Shown: positions 1 through 11,578 of the stretch, piece by piece
Numbering within the stretch: the stretch's first letter is position 1
Layout: each line of letters begins with the position of its first letter
From: Nigrospora sphaerica
Taxonomy: Eukaryota; Ascomycota; Sordariomycetes; Amphisphaeriales; Apiosporaceae
NCBI GenBank assembly: GCA_018287875.1
Contig: JAGVVL010000001.1
Span: forward strand, 2,232,001 to 2,296,000
DNA: 64,000 bases
Direction of reading: 5' to 3'
Translations under genes and position numbers: made by a program
The notes under the pieces: generated by a model
What the model saw: the letters and a program-made list of their open reading frames with translations, nothing else
Told to the model about the DNA's origin: nothing
Database searches by the model: none

Positions 1-2702
1 GTGCATGTGGACTCCTTAACCCTGCAGAGACATTTTGTGGACGGGCTCGAAGTGGTATGGTATGGATCCTAGGGGATGGATGGAATAATAACTTGTCGGG
101 TAGGTACATACGAAGAGGTAAGGTACCTTAGGTAAGTAAGTACATAAAGAAGTAGTAGGTAGGAAATTGGATCCTTCCCATCTTCGTCAGCTCCGCCGTA
201 GGAGTCGTGTGCCAGCCCATTGTTCGGGTGTGAACCACCGAGCCCTCAAGCACAGCTGCTACATGCTCTATACTTCAGTGCGTCTTGCTTACAACGTACG
301 TACTATACGCACCTGCATGGCCAGCCGTCTCGGAACCAACACGGCCAACGGCCAATTGACGCTCTGCCGTCGCTGCCCGGCTCCCTCGCTATTGGCCGTC
401 CCGGAAGCCGAGCCTAACAGGCCGTACCACGTTTGCAGATCAATAATCCACGCCCTATACCCTGCTTTCACTCTCCATACCTACCCAAAGCGACCAACCC
501 ACGACCAAATCTGCCAGACTGCCATACCTGCTACCCCTGGTCTACATACTTCCCTACCTTACCTTGCCCCCCCCCCCCCCCTTGCCCGTCCAGGTCAGCC
601 ACAAAATGAGGTGCCGGGCGCTCGCCGCCAGTCGCGGGAACTCCCCAGTGAAACGCACTGGGGGACAACTGTCGCCAGCATGGAATGGAAGCGCCGGATC
701 CGTCATTCCTGTCCGGGATGCCATGCATATCCACCCGTTCGCAGAGGGGGGAAAAGACAGCATTGCTGGTCTGGGCAGCTGTCTCTCCTTGACGCCCAAA
801 GGAGATAAGCGAGCGACCGAGACAGCCCTGTCAGCAACGCGCACTTCGAGGGCTTAGGCGACCGGGGAACACATGCCGTGGCGGAATGACCTCGGTCCAG
901 CTCCTCGATTAATGTTCAACGTCCCGTCCCTAGGCCTTACACGGTTCCCACCAGGGGGAGAGAGGGGGAAAGACTAGCGGGTCATTCCCAGGGTCCGTAG
1001 CCCCCCCCCCCCCCCCGGGCACTCGGCGCTCCCTCCTCGCTGGTCGCTACCCACCAGCAGGGAACAGCCGGTGGTCCTCTCACCTCCATCGGGCTACAGA
1101 GAACCGGGGCGATCCCCGGGGAACCATTCGAACGCGTCCGTCGTGGAGGCCCCTACCATGGCAAACCATCCCATCTCGGCCTGATTGGCACCTCGTAACT
1201 TGAGCCGCTTGGGAATAAACTCGTGCGGCAAGTTGCCGTTGGCATCTGCCCCGGCCGACTATCGTGTGCCTATGGCTCCCAGCTCCCCCTGGTCATGCAG
1301 CCATTCCATCCGCTCATCCGCCGTTCCACACCCTTCCCCCCAACGTCCGCAAACGTTGGTCGCCTCTGCTCTGCTCAGGCCTTCTGCAGCAGCAAGCGAC
1401 GTGGAATGACGAGGATATGCAGCTGCAACCGGCTGCTTTGGGCAGACCACCCCCTGGGCCACCGCCTCTGACTCGTCAGTCGCCCACCGCGGGCGCAAGC
1501 CGGGCCATTCTGATTGTGCATCCATTGTTCGCTACTGTACGGGGGGAAAAGGCAAAACGTCAGTTTGTGGCGGCTCCCAACGCGCCAGTGCTCCAGGGCT
1601 CCTCCAGGGCTCCTCCAAGGCTCCTCCAGGGCCCCTCCTCCCGCCTGGCCGCGTTGCCCCTGTGCTACAAACCCGGGCCCGCGGGCTGAGGTCACTCGCG
1701 CTGCTTTGCTTCTCCGGATCCTGCCCACCCCCCGAGCTCATGTGCGGACGGTTAATGGCGACCGCCTGCCCCCCTTGACCTTTTATGTTACACCCCCCGG
1801 CGAGTATATCAACCTGACCTGACCATCAGGAACGAGGCGGCGGAACACTTGGCATACATGGCCGTTCCTAGGTTGCCCGCCCAATACGTTGTCTTGGGTC
1901 CTGTACGATGTGCGAGACCCGGTATGTACACCCCAGAATGTACACTTCTTTTCATGCCTACCCAACTCGCCTCCGGCGACCAACTTACATACCTTACTTA
2001 CCCGGTCTGCTTGCTTGCCTACCTTCCCCGGCTGCCATCCGCCATTGCCAATGCCTTTGAGTGCTCTCACCTGGAGTCAATCGTTTCATCCCGCCCTCCC
2101 TGCCCGTTCAGCTCCGTGCCGTCGGCCCCCGTACTCGCTATAAAGTGCCTGGCCTCCGGTTGCCTACCCCTGCAATTCACCGCCGTTTCCAACCCCATAC
2201 CATTACCAGGCAGAAAGAACCACTTTGCATCCGGTGTCTCTGGGCTCGAAAAAGGCTCTTGGTGAATCAAAGACGACGTGTTCGCTGTGCAGTTACGGGG
2301 GGATCCATCACGCTATTCTGCTACCGTGGTGTCTTCGACGATTCGCCATAGAGTCCCACCCGGGTCAACCACCCACTATTACGACTACTACCACTACTGC
2401 TGCTGTTGCTGTCACCACCGACACGGTCTAATTCCTATGCGCGTTCTGCAGACAGGAGCCCTCGCAAACCGAGTGAATGTTTAGCCAGAAGAAGCGTTGC
2501 AATTCACTCACTCTGCCCATCATCATCATCTTCATCATCATCATCATCATCATCATCACCATCAACACCATCACCGTCACGTGGCGACAGCACCCACCGA
2601 AATTGTCAGCAGCACCTGCGCTTGCGTGCAGCAGGGCTTACCCCTACAGCTTTGGAAAGGACAAGGAGAGGGAGAAAAAAAAAAAAGAGGCCACCACACA
2701 CA
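1..2702. other. Gene-free left end and acyltransferase upstream region
   Basis: No reading frame here has a believable protein or a matching set of splice sites. The stretch has runs of C near 570 and 1003, a GGTAGGTA/GTACCTTA-rich patch at about 99-162, and a short imperfect tandem repeat of CTCCAGGGCTCC at about 1590-1640. A TATAAA at 2139-2144 is about 560 bases before the acyltransferase start and could belong to its promoter, but it is far away and unproven. Confidence 0.5.
2518..2562 (+). repeat. (CAT)n microsatellite in the acyltransferase leader
   Basis: A nearly pure CAT trinucleotide run with one TT interruption lies about 140-185 bases before the acyltransferase ATG. It sits in the probable 5' untranslated leader, because the same frame has no ATG before 2703. 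Copy number could vary between strains. Confidence 0.85.
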
Positions 2703-4169
2703 ATGTCGACCATGACCCACCCAACCATTCCCACTACAGTCCCGGCAAAGCGGAAGCTTGGCGAGGAAAGCTGCGAGTGGGAGCCTCTCTCGATATGGAA
2801 TCAACACGCTCCGCGAGTCTACATATCGGTCGTGCTCTGTTTCCCGCACTCAAACTCACAGGTCGAAAACACGTCGCGGCATCTCAAGTCGTGTGTAACG
2901 CACTTGGCGCGCAAGCGGCCGCTGTTCGGCGCCCAGCTGCGTATCCAGGGCGGGCAGACGCAGCTCTGGCAGTCGCCGTCTCACCGCATCCCGTTCGAGA
3001 CCAAGGTGAACCTCGATGAGAGCTACGCTCAACGGCGGGCCGAATGCTTTCCCCCGCGCCACTTCGTCGGGCCGACCATCCAGACGCCCAGGCGGCTCGA
3101 TGCGGGCGCCGAGCCCATACCGGCGACGACGGTGCGCGCCTGTTTCGTCGACGGGGGCTTGTTCCTGACGCTCAACCTACACCACTCGCTGTGTGACGGC
3201 GATGCCTTTCGTATCTTCGTGGAGTGCTTTGCGGCCGAAACGCGCGGGGCCGAGCTGGTGCGGCCATCGACGCAGGGATTCCCGCGCCCGGCGCCGCCCA
3301 TCAGGCCGCTCGCCGCGAGCACCTTCCGGGGCCTGGTGGCCAAGTGTCCCGAGTACATCATGTTGCCCGAGAAGAACGGGCCCACGCAGCCGTGCCATGT
3401 TGACCTCGGACCATCGGTCGAGAGCATTCTCAAGACGGGCAAAATCTTCCAGTTCCACACGCGGCGCTTCGAGGAGCTGCAGAGCCTCGTGCGGGCCCTC
3501 CCTGACGCCGCGCAGATGCCACCGCCATCCAAGTACGACTGCCTGGCGACGCTGGCCTTTGTGCACATCGTGAAAGCGCGGATCGAGGCCGAACAGCTGT
3601 TGCCGCGCTCCGAAGATGCGACCTTGTGGAATTCGGTCAACTTCAAAAAGCGCTTCACGGGCGTGGCCGCCGACTACTTTGGCAATGCCACGCTGCCCGC
3701 CGTGACGCACATAGCGGTGGCGGATCTGCTGGCGGCAGCAACGGACCCGGCCCGGCTAGCCGCGCTGGTGCCGCGCGTTCATGCCTCCATCGCCTGCGTA
3801 AACGAGGACTACGTCTACCAGCGGTTGGCTATGCTTCAGGCGTGCCCGGACCCGCGCCTTATTGGGGTGAATTTCGACCCGCGGGAGCCTGGCTACCTGG
3901 CCTTCAACACCTGGCGCCACTTTGGCGCCGACGTCGAGTGGAAAATCACGCCTTCCTCCTGTAGCGAGGGCGGCGGGGGCGCTGCGGTTTCGAAGCCCGA
4001 CGCCATCCGCCGGGGGCTGGGCGACTGGGGTCTGGGCAACGCGCTGATACTGCCGGCTCGGGCGTCGGCCCCGCACCAGGAACTGTTTGTCAGCCTGTCA
4101 GAGGTGGCCATGGATGCCCTGTGCCGGGACCAGCAGTGGTTGCAGTGGGTGGATCGCATTGTTAGTTGA
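2703..4169 (+). CDS. BAHD-type O-acyltransferase (PF02458-like)
   Basis: This is a single-exon gene for a 488-residue protein of the fungal transferase family that includes trichothecene 3-O-acetyltransferases and other acyl-CoA-dependent O-acyltransferases. The HxxxD catalytic motif is visible as H161-S-L-C-D165, followed by Gly. Near the C-terminus the usual DFGWG structural motif is replaced by a looser segment, with W-R-H-F-G-A-D-V-E-W followed by K-P-D-A-I-R-R, as is common in fungal members. The open frame runs back to 2406 but has no ATG before 2703, so 2703 is the start; the upstream residues are a Ser-rich translation of the CAT repeat. The length fits the family. The substrate cannot be told from sequence, and no other secondary-metabolite gene lies nearby, so a detoxifying or stand-alone role is as likely as biosynthesis. 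Confidence 0.86.
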   Translation: MSTMTHPTIPTTVPAKRKLGEESCEWEPLSIWNQHAPRVYISVVLCFPHSNSQVENTSRHLKSCVTHLARKRPLFGAQLRIQGGQTQLWQSPSHRIPFETKVNLDESYAQRRAECFPPRHFVGPTIQTPRRLDAGAEPIPATTVRACFVDGGLFLTLNLHHSLCDGDAFRIFVECFAAETRGAELVRPSTQGFPRPAPPIRPLAASTFRGLVAKCPEYIMLPEKNGPTQPCHVDLGPSVESILKTGKIFQFHTRRFEELQSLVRALPDAAQMPPPSKYDCLATLAFVHIVKARIEAEQLLPRSEDATLWNSVNFKKRFTGVAADYFGNATLPAVTHIAVADLLAAATDPARLAALVPRVHASIACVNEDYVYQRLAMLQACPDPRLIGVNFDPREPGYLAFNTWRHFGADVEWKITPSSCSEGGGGAAVSKPDAIRRGLGDWGLGNALILPARASAPHQELFVSLSEVAMDALCRDQQWLQWVDRIVS

Positions 4170-6382
4170 AAAGGGGAAGTGGTGGGAGGCAGCACTTTTT
4201 CCGGCGCCGGATAGACACACATACCCCATGGGACAGCGGGAAAACGGGCGTTTCTTCGAGAGCGGGCTAAGCGTGCGTTGGTTCAGTGTGTAATTTGATA
4301 CGAGATACATACTTATGTTTATATAGAGAGGGAGCGACTGGCCTAGGGGAATAGGGGGTTAAGCATATACATTCATCGCCTCGCAAGGCTCGTTTCACAG
4401 CGATGCTTGGGGAAGCGTGGCGGCCCTCGAGGACGAACATTAGGCATTTCGTGTGTACATACTAAACACAAGGAACGGGGAGCGCAGAGGAATTATCCGC
4501 CACCGTTGTGTGCCAAGTGCCAGGACAGAAAAATAGCGTGTCCGTACCATGGCGATAGTGTCGATCTCCAAACGCTACCGATCCATCCGTCGGCGTGCGC
4601 CCTCCCGTCCGTAGCCCACATCACAGGGCATCCCATACATCCAACATATACCCAACGTGGAGTTTACGCGATCACAGTCGCCCCTCTCCTCCCCAACAAG
4701 CTTGCTTACGATATAATACATGGGAATAAGGCAAGACGTATAAGCCCAGAACCGGCTCCTCGGCGGCCCTCCCGTCCCGCATGGCCGGGGAGGACAAGCC
4801 CAATCGGAGCAGCTCCCGCCCAGCCCGGCCACGCGCGTGGCGTCCCAGCCCTTGGGGTGACGACCCAGGCGTCATAGGACGACGGGCTGTCTGTATCACG
4901 CACGGCCCGTTCCCCCCTCCCCCTCCCCTTTCCCCAGTGGGCGGACGGGCGGGCGTTGGGCCGAACAAGGGCTCCCGGGTTCCGGATCATCAAAGCGCGC
5001 GTTAACCCTGCTACACCGCACCCGCGCCACTGCCCTCCCCGGACGGGCGGCGAGGGGGGCTCTTTTTTCTTACCGAAACATGCCCTCCCACGGATCGTCG
5101 CGTTGGTAGGACCATTTCCACCCCCGGATGTCACTGCCGACGGTGCATACCTCCAAATGCCGAACCACTACAGCCAGGCCGCCGTCGGAAGAAAGACGGA
5201 GGGGGGGGGAAGAAGGGAAGGGAAAAGGGGGTGGGAGGTGAGACGTGGGATGGAATGGGAGAACAGGCGGCCCACGCCCTAGCCCACTCGTTCGCGCCGG
5301 CAGTAACAGGATGCAGGTGAAATATCAAGTACGGGAGAGTTGGGGTAAGCGAGCAAAGTAACGAGGTTAGGTACTTCTTTGCAAGTACCTTGGGCCTAGG
5401 GAGGGAGAGGGAGAGGGAAAAGGGGAGGGGAAAAAGAAAAGAAACGAGGGCCCCGCTTCCAAGACGCGGCGTCGGCACGCCATGCGGGCGGCCCGATCTG
5501 GAAAGAAGGTGACGGGCACGAATGCCGTAACTTATCCCCCGACTTCTGGTCTCTTCAGGGCGGGAGGGAGATGTGAGACACGCGAAGACAATAGAGGGGA
5601 AGATAAAATAATGAATCCCTGGTCCGGTACCGGGTCAGCACGTCCGGGAAGCCCCCTCCCCTCGGCCCGTCTCTGGCAGTTTTTCCCCTTCCCTCTTTTT
5701 CGCTCGCCCGTGGGGCCCCCCATCGAAGGGGAGACCGGGCGGTGAGCCCAGCGGGCTCTTCAGAATACGTTGTTTGTGTGGGAAACGGTTCCAGCTGCGC
5801 CCATGGACCTCGAATGCGAGTACCAACATGCAGTCGTAGGGAGGAGAGGCGGGGAGGAGAGTCTACGTGTGGGATTACTATACTGCTTGTTCGTACCCCC
5901 CTCCTCGGCCACTGCCGAGAGAACCACATCTCACACTATCCCCTCAGCCGGTTCCGTGCACATCCAGAAGGAAGCCCAGGCCGTGTCGCTCACAAGACTA
6001 ATACGTGGAAGGGTGTACAAGGCGACCTCAGTCACCACACAGCCCCGGCAACCCATCGCGCAGTATCCACATACAATGCTTCACCGCATCCGGCCAAGAT
6101 GCGCTGTCACCAGGACACGGTTCTCACGCCCCGTGGGTGGCTATGGCAAGGTAAGCTTTGGTTGGGTATGTATTGTGCTGTGTTGTCCCAGCTTGGGACA
6201 GTTCTCTTGGTCCCTTGGTATAATACACGTTCATTCGTCGAGAGCGGAAAGGTATAGAAGATTACTCCCCATCATCAAAAGCCGACCTGGCTCGTTCATA
6301 TGCCCCATTTTCATCCTTCGCACGTAGGCGTCCTCGTCTTACACACTGCCAACAACCCAAAGCCGTTTTCCGTCGGTCCGCT
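4170..6382. other. Intergenic region, no gene seen
   Basis: Between the acyltransferase and the 3' end of MAM33 I see no protein-like frame. There are purine-rich patches (about 5195-5240 and 5400-5445) and a GTACTT/AAGTACC patch at 5368-5390. The open frames of 150-185 codons around 5742-6327 lack any family signature and look like chance in GC-rich DNA. Confidence 0.55.
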
Positions 6383-7336
6383 TTAGACATCAATGAAAGT
6401 CTTGACGTCGTTCAGCCACGTCTGGTACTCGCGCTGCTCCTTGATGTCCATATAATCGGGCACGAAGAGGGCCAGGGCCTGGGTGACGCCGCGCTCCTCG
6501 AGGTAGCGCTCCATCAGGACCTGGAGGTCCTCGTCGAGGCTGGCGAAGGGCGGGCCGGGGTAGACGTCGCGGGCGGCGTGGGCGGCGTCGGCCGTCTCGC
6601 TGTGCGCCATCTTGGCGTCCTTGTAGTAGTAGAGGTTCTCCACCATGATCTGGCCCTCCTGGGCGATGGCCTCGATGTTGAGCGCGCCCTGGCCGGGCTT
6701 CTCGACCACGACGTTCAGGCGGCACGGCACCGCCTGGTCGTGCTCCTCGCCCTCAATGCCTTCCTCGTCCACCTCGGCCTCGCGCGGGTTCTCGCGCGGG
6801 TCAAGCTCCTCGTCCGTGAGCGCGCTGTCCGACTCGTTGAACATGTCGTTCTCCATGTTGGAGAGGTCCGAAATGGAGAAGGAGACGGTGACGCTGGTGG
6901 GCGGACAGACATGTCAGTTTTCCGCGCCCAAGTGCTACAACAAACGGACCGAGAGGGGGTTGGCTACTTACGTCTCGTTGCCGAACTGGCGCTTCAGGTA
7001 AACATCCTCCTTGCCGGGGGTGTCGATGAGCTCAAAAGGGCTGTTGTCCAGGAAATCCTTGACGCTGGCGGGCATCAGCTCCTCGTCCTTCATTTCCTTC
7101 TCGAAAGCAATCTCCTGCCCGAGCTTCTCCGACAGCTCCGAGTCCACCTCACCAGCCCCGGCGCGTCGCAGGGCCGTCGTCGAGAAGGCGGAAACCGACT
7201 GTGTTGACCGCAGAGGCGCCCAAGTCGTCTTGAGCAGCGAGGCCGGACGGGCGACGGTGGGCTGGCGGAGGGCAGCCGAGCTGAGGCGGCCGATAGTGCG
7301 GGGCGCCGAGCGCGCGAGGCTTCGCATGGGCATCAT
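6383..7336 (-). CDS. MAM33: Mitochondrial acidic matrix protein MAM33 (p32/C1QBP family)
   Basis: Two exons (7336-6972 and 6893-6383) are joined across a 78-nt intron with GTAAGT donor, CTGAC branch point and CCAG acceptor, giving 291 residues. The N-terminus is rich in Arg, Ser and Ala with few acids, as expected of a mitochondrial targeting sequence (about residues 1-50). The junction produces E-T-V-T-V-S-F-S-I-S, typical of the p32 fold, followed by a strongly acidic loop (Asp/Glu-rich, about residues 135-160) and the conserved C-terminal helix containing Y-L-E-E-R-G. MAM33/p32 proteins are trimeric acidic matrix proteins linked to mitochondrial ribosome function and oxidative phosphorylation. 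Two ATGs lie in tandem (7336 and 7330 as M1 and M4, with M2 between); the first is used here. Length is close to the yeast protein (266). Confidence 0.93.
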
Positions 7337-9841
7337 CTTGACTGGTTGTGGTTTGGGGGAAGGGGTGCGTATCGGGAGACGAAGACGCGACTCGGCGAGG
7401 AACGAGGAGACTTATTTGGGTATTTAAGGATTTAGGATCCTGGAAAGAAGTTGAGGCGACGAAGAATTGCTTCAGTACCCAGCAGCTTCAGGCAGCTTCT
7501 ACTACGTGCCAAAAAAACGGTACTAAAACTTTTCTTTCGAGTTGTCGCCTCTAGGCGTCCAACGACCCTGATGAAGCTCGGACCATGAGTGGGCCACTCC
7601 AGCTGGATGTTTCGTCATCTGAGCCTCCTGATTCGCCCAAGTCCCTTTCCACCTCTCCACAGACGATTCGGCAAGCGGGGCTGGCGGCTGAAGCTCCCCA
7701 TCTGTTGCGTGTAAGTGGGTGCATTTCACATGGGCGATTTGCACGGCAATGGGAAAACCGCCTCTTGACAACGATGTAGGTCGAAACGGTCCCTGCCCCG
7801 GAATATTCGGCTGACGCAATCCACGAACGCATTCTGCCTGGCGTGGACCCGCAGGAGTTTCCATGTGGATAGGAAGGGTGCCTATTCGTATGTTGGGAAT
7901 GGATAGCGACAATGGTGCCGTGAAGAGAATGCCGCCACTTTGGTAAGGAGTATGTATATGTAGCTCGTGCCACCCGGGGGTCTCAGTCCTCCGACCCACG
8001 TTCATGTTGCCGTTGAAATCGTAACTGTCATGTGCCGTCATGCGCTCTTCCGCCCACCCGAGAACACGCTGCCGAGGCGCCAATCCTCTGAAACGACCGC
8101 AAAGCATATCGCTGTCTATGTGATAACCAGTGCCTATGTACGAAAGTGGCACCAAAAATCTCTCCTATATGGAGCAGACCGGCTGGATGCATCGTGACCG
8201 GGAGACCGTATGGGGTAGGTCCCTGCACTTCCAGCAGTGCTGGGGCGTGCTTTTGGTTGTGTTGCCGATGCCCTTGCCGCAGCTGCCAAACACGCCGCTC
8301 CGCCTTGCAAAGGAACACGGCCTTTCGGATATGAGGACGATATTCTCGTGTCTGCAAATCAAGCAGACGTGGGCGTGGGTGACGTATTTGCACATCTCTA
8401 GTTATCGTTAGTCAACAAACAGCCTCCTTTCATGGGCGGGGCCCAAGGGAGGAATGCCCAACCTACTGTGTAGATCGGGATAAGTGGCTGGATTGGTTTG
8501 ACAGTTTCAGATTTCTCCGCTGCTTGTTCGGCCCTGAGCGGTCAGATCAAGTAGAGATCGCCAGGCTTGACAGGCACAGAGAATGCAGATCATGGACTTT
8601 TTATAACTCAAAACGAGACCCCGGGCGGGGCATCTCGGCTCCTGCTGGAGATCGCCATCTCTAGTTCTGGGGTGACACCTCGAGGGGGACATCGTAGTCA
8701 CCCCCCATCCCCCCCCCCCTTTTATGGGCGGGGGCCAATCGAAGGGCCCCGTGAGCGAGCTTCGCAACCGTTGGCAGAGCACACGCCGTTGGGCCACGCG
8801 CCCGTAGTCCGCGGGCGGTTGCCATGGAGCCCTTATCCAGGAGTCCGAAAGTCCGGGAATACAAGGTTATCCATCTAGGTAGATTGGGTAGCAGAGGCGG
8901 CAGGCCCGGTGGTGGATGGCAGCGCACATAGCCGTGTCTGACCTTAGGATGGCCCACGCGGTGATTGTAGAATGTCGTACGTCAAACCCAGCGATCACAG
9001 TACCTTGTTCTTGAAGCAGGCGCAGCGTGGCTGCCAGGGTGCAAGGGGCCGGGCCACGGGACGATCGGGAAGCCCAGCTCTGGTGGTCCCGGGGATCTCA
9101 ATCCATACGCCGGCCGCTGCGCCTCGCCCGGGCCACAGCCTGCAAGCGGCAGCCTGCCGATCTCATATAGACGATTCTACATGGGAGCGCCCCAAACCGA
9201 TTCGAAGGGTGACTGCAGTCCTGGGGACAGACAGCCGCCACATGGTGTCACGGCAGCAAAGCCACTGGAACGCGAAGGAGATGGCGAGCTTGCCGAGATC
9301 ATTCATGTTGTAATTGTAAAAATGCCGGAAACGCCAAGGTCGAGCTCAGGGTCTCGCCGCTCCCATAGTGGGACAATAAGAGAGCACGAGCCGGGTGGGA
9401 GCACCAGACCGTATTCGCCGGCGAGTACCACCTCAAGGCCGCGCTGCCGTGGGCCCGACTATATCGTCGTGGTCCTCGAGATGAACTATAAGATCTACCA
9501 ACGCTAGAGACGGCTGACGGACGGGTGGGGGGCGAGGAACGACCAGTGTGTTTGGTGTGCGCTGTAAAATGCGGGCAACCGCCGCCCACGAATCAGGTGA
9601 AAGAATCAACATAAACCACGCCCCTTGTTCTGTCTCAGAAAACGCCTTGCGCCATACACGAGACGCCGATAGCCCAGCACCAAGATAGAAAGGCGAACCG
9701 ATGCCTCCGTGTGCCGTCAACCTAGAGCGTCAGAGTCGGGCTATTGCAGCCAACGAGGGGCGGGGGGAAACCTGCTACCCTCGAGTCCAACAACCCCCTT
9801 TTTCCTCTCGCCGCCACCGCGTCTACCTCTCCGTCTCCCTC
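7337..9841. other. Intergenic region upstream of MAM33 and downstream of TMA16
   Basis: The part next to 7336 should contain the MAM33 promoter. The rest (about 7.5-9.8 kb) has no frame that I can assign to a gene; the longest frames (210 codons on the minus strand at 7523-8155) show no domain and no codon bias. A run of C interrupted by T at about 8700-8722 is the only low-complexity element. Confidence 0.5.
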
Positions 9842-10563
9842 TCAGTGGTCACCCCTCGGGGGGAAAGAGGCCGGCTTGACTTTGCCGTCCTCTGACAACC
9901 GGATCCACTTCAAGTTCGTCAGGTAGGACCACGACCCCTCCCACCGATCGAGGAGCACGGCGTTCTCTTCCGCTGTGAGCTCCGGCAGCACTAAAGCACG
10001 GGTTAGCGAGACCAGACGGGTGACACGGCGGATCAAGGTTGGAACGAACAGAAGCCGGCCTGGTACTCCTTCAGGAGCGCATTGATCTTGACCTTCAGGA
10101 GATCCTCCCTAGTGCTGGAGGGCCGGCCGGGGCGGCGAGCTTTCTTCAGCTCGCTGAGCTCCTCGTCATACTGGTGCACGTAACTGAGCTCACAGTCAGT
10201 CTCAGGTCCAGATAGACCGAGGCAGGGGCGTCCTGGCAGGGAGCGGCCTACGAATTGATGAGTTCGTGCATGACGGTGGCTTGCACGGGTTTGCCCTCAT
10301 TCTGCTTGATGGCCTCCTGGAAATAGGACGCGCGGTCGACTGTGATGCGCTGTCAGTGGCTGTGGCTTCCAACCGTCAGGGTGACACAGACTGTATGGCT
10401 TGTCGTTCTTCTTCCTTGCGGCGGCGAGCTTCTCCAGCTTCTCATCTCTCGCCCTCGCGCGGTGGAGTCTCTTGGAGTCGCGCGAGAGCTCGTGAATAGC
10501 CCCGATTGGGCCCTTTTTCTTCTGAATCGCCTTCCGCGTTTTCTCAAGCGAAGTGGAAGGCAT
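9842..10563 (-). CDS. TMA16: Translation machinery-associated protein 16
   Basis: Four exons (10563-10392, 10339-10252, 10183-10050, 9990-9842) give 180 residues. The N-terminus M-P-S-T-S-L-E-K-T-R-K-A-I followed by K-K-K-G and S-R-D-S-K-R-L-H-R-A is the signature of TMA16, which binds pre-60S ribosomal particles in the nucleus. Splicing yields P-Y-I-D-R-A-S-Y-F-Q across junction 1 and H-E-L-I-N-S-Y-V across junction 2, both conserved in the family. All three introns (52, 68, 59 nt) have CTGAC or CTAAC branch sites, but their donors are GTCTGT, GTAGGC and GTTCGT, none of them the usual GTAAGT. The phases agree at every junction. The start codon is the first ATG of the conserved sequence. TMA16 is divergent from EXO1, about 1.0 kb apart. 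Confidence 0.87.
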
Positions 10564-11578
10564 CTTGACCGGACGCAAGGCGACGGAGAAAAGAAACGAG
10601 CTGCTATCGAGGCCTGCTGTGCGTTTCGGTGAAATCAACCTGGTTCGGTTTGACGTTGCGGATGAACTCTCTCAAGTCCAACTTTTTTGGATATAATGAC
10701 CGAGACGAATGGGTGGACAGGCCCTTTCAGAATCTTTAGTGGGGTGGGCAAGAAAATTCCCATAATGAATGCGCACCCCGCCTGCAGGAAATCTGGGACA
10801 GTCCCATTGGGCAGAAGCCTCGTCGCTCATTGGTCCAACCCGACCATACTATGTATAACTACCAAGCATTAGCGCTAGTTGTGTATTACACAGTAGTGCA
10901 TGCCGAGGTACCTTCCCTACTGTGGTAAGTACGTCTTACGGGACAGGGAAGGCGCCGTTGCTGTGCCGCCAGCCTTCAATGCCACCTATTAATCCCACAT
11001 GACACGGTCACTTTAGAAGAAGCACTTTAGGCACCGATACGAACAGGGAATCGCGCCGACGCGCTTCCAGTTCGCCTTACTCGCCTTCCCACTATCGATT
11101 AACGCGTCCAGCTCCATCCAGACACGGAACGAGCGCCAGAGCACCAGGCCTCCAGTACTAATTCCACACTGCTACCCATTGCAAGCACCGACCGCCCATT
11201 CCACCCAATTCATCGCTTCACCCGGTCCGTGGACCTCGACACCTGTTATCCGTCCAAGAACTGTCTTCCTGTGAACGTGTTCGCCTGGTGTCGCGTGCAT
11301 TGTTAAGCTTGGGCTCCCTAGGGCTGGCGCGACTTGCCAGCAATCTGACCTTTGTTGTTCTTGGCGTGTGTTTACTTTGTTTCGCCCCCGCGCCCATTTT
11401 AGTCTGGCTCTGTCGAGTCGATTTGGTCGCCACGGCACCTTTCCTTCTCGCATCGCCTCCACCACGACCGCGAACACCTAGGATTCCGTGCCTCGGCAAT
11501 ACCTGTATGGCCCCGTCCGACTTGTAGGTCCTGTCAGCCTTCGGGGGACCATACTTTACCCTCCCTAAGTAAGACAGT
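10564..11578. promoter_or_regulatory. Divergent intergenic region between TMA16 and EXO1
   Basis: This 1,015-bp gap lies between two divergently oriented starts and must hold both promoters. An ATTGG (inverse CCAAT) word is at about 10830, and CT-rich stretches precede EXO1. No gene is seen within. Whether the genes are co-regulated cannot be read from the sequence. Confidence 0.5.
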
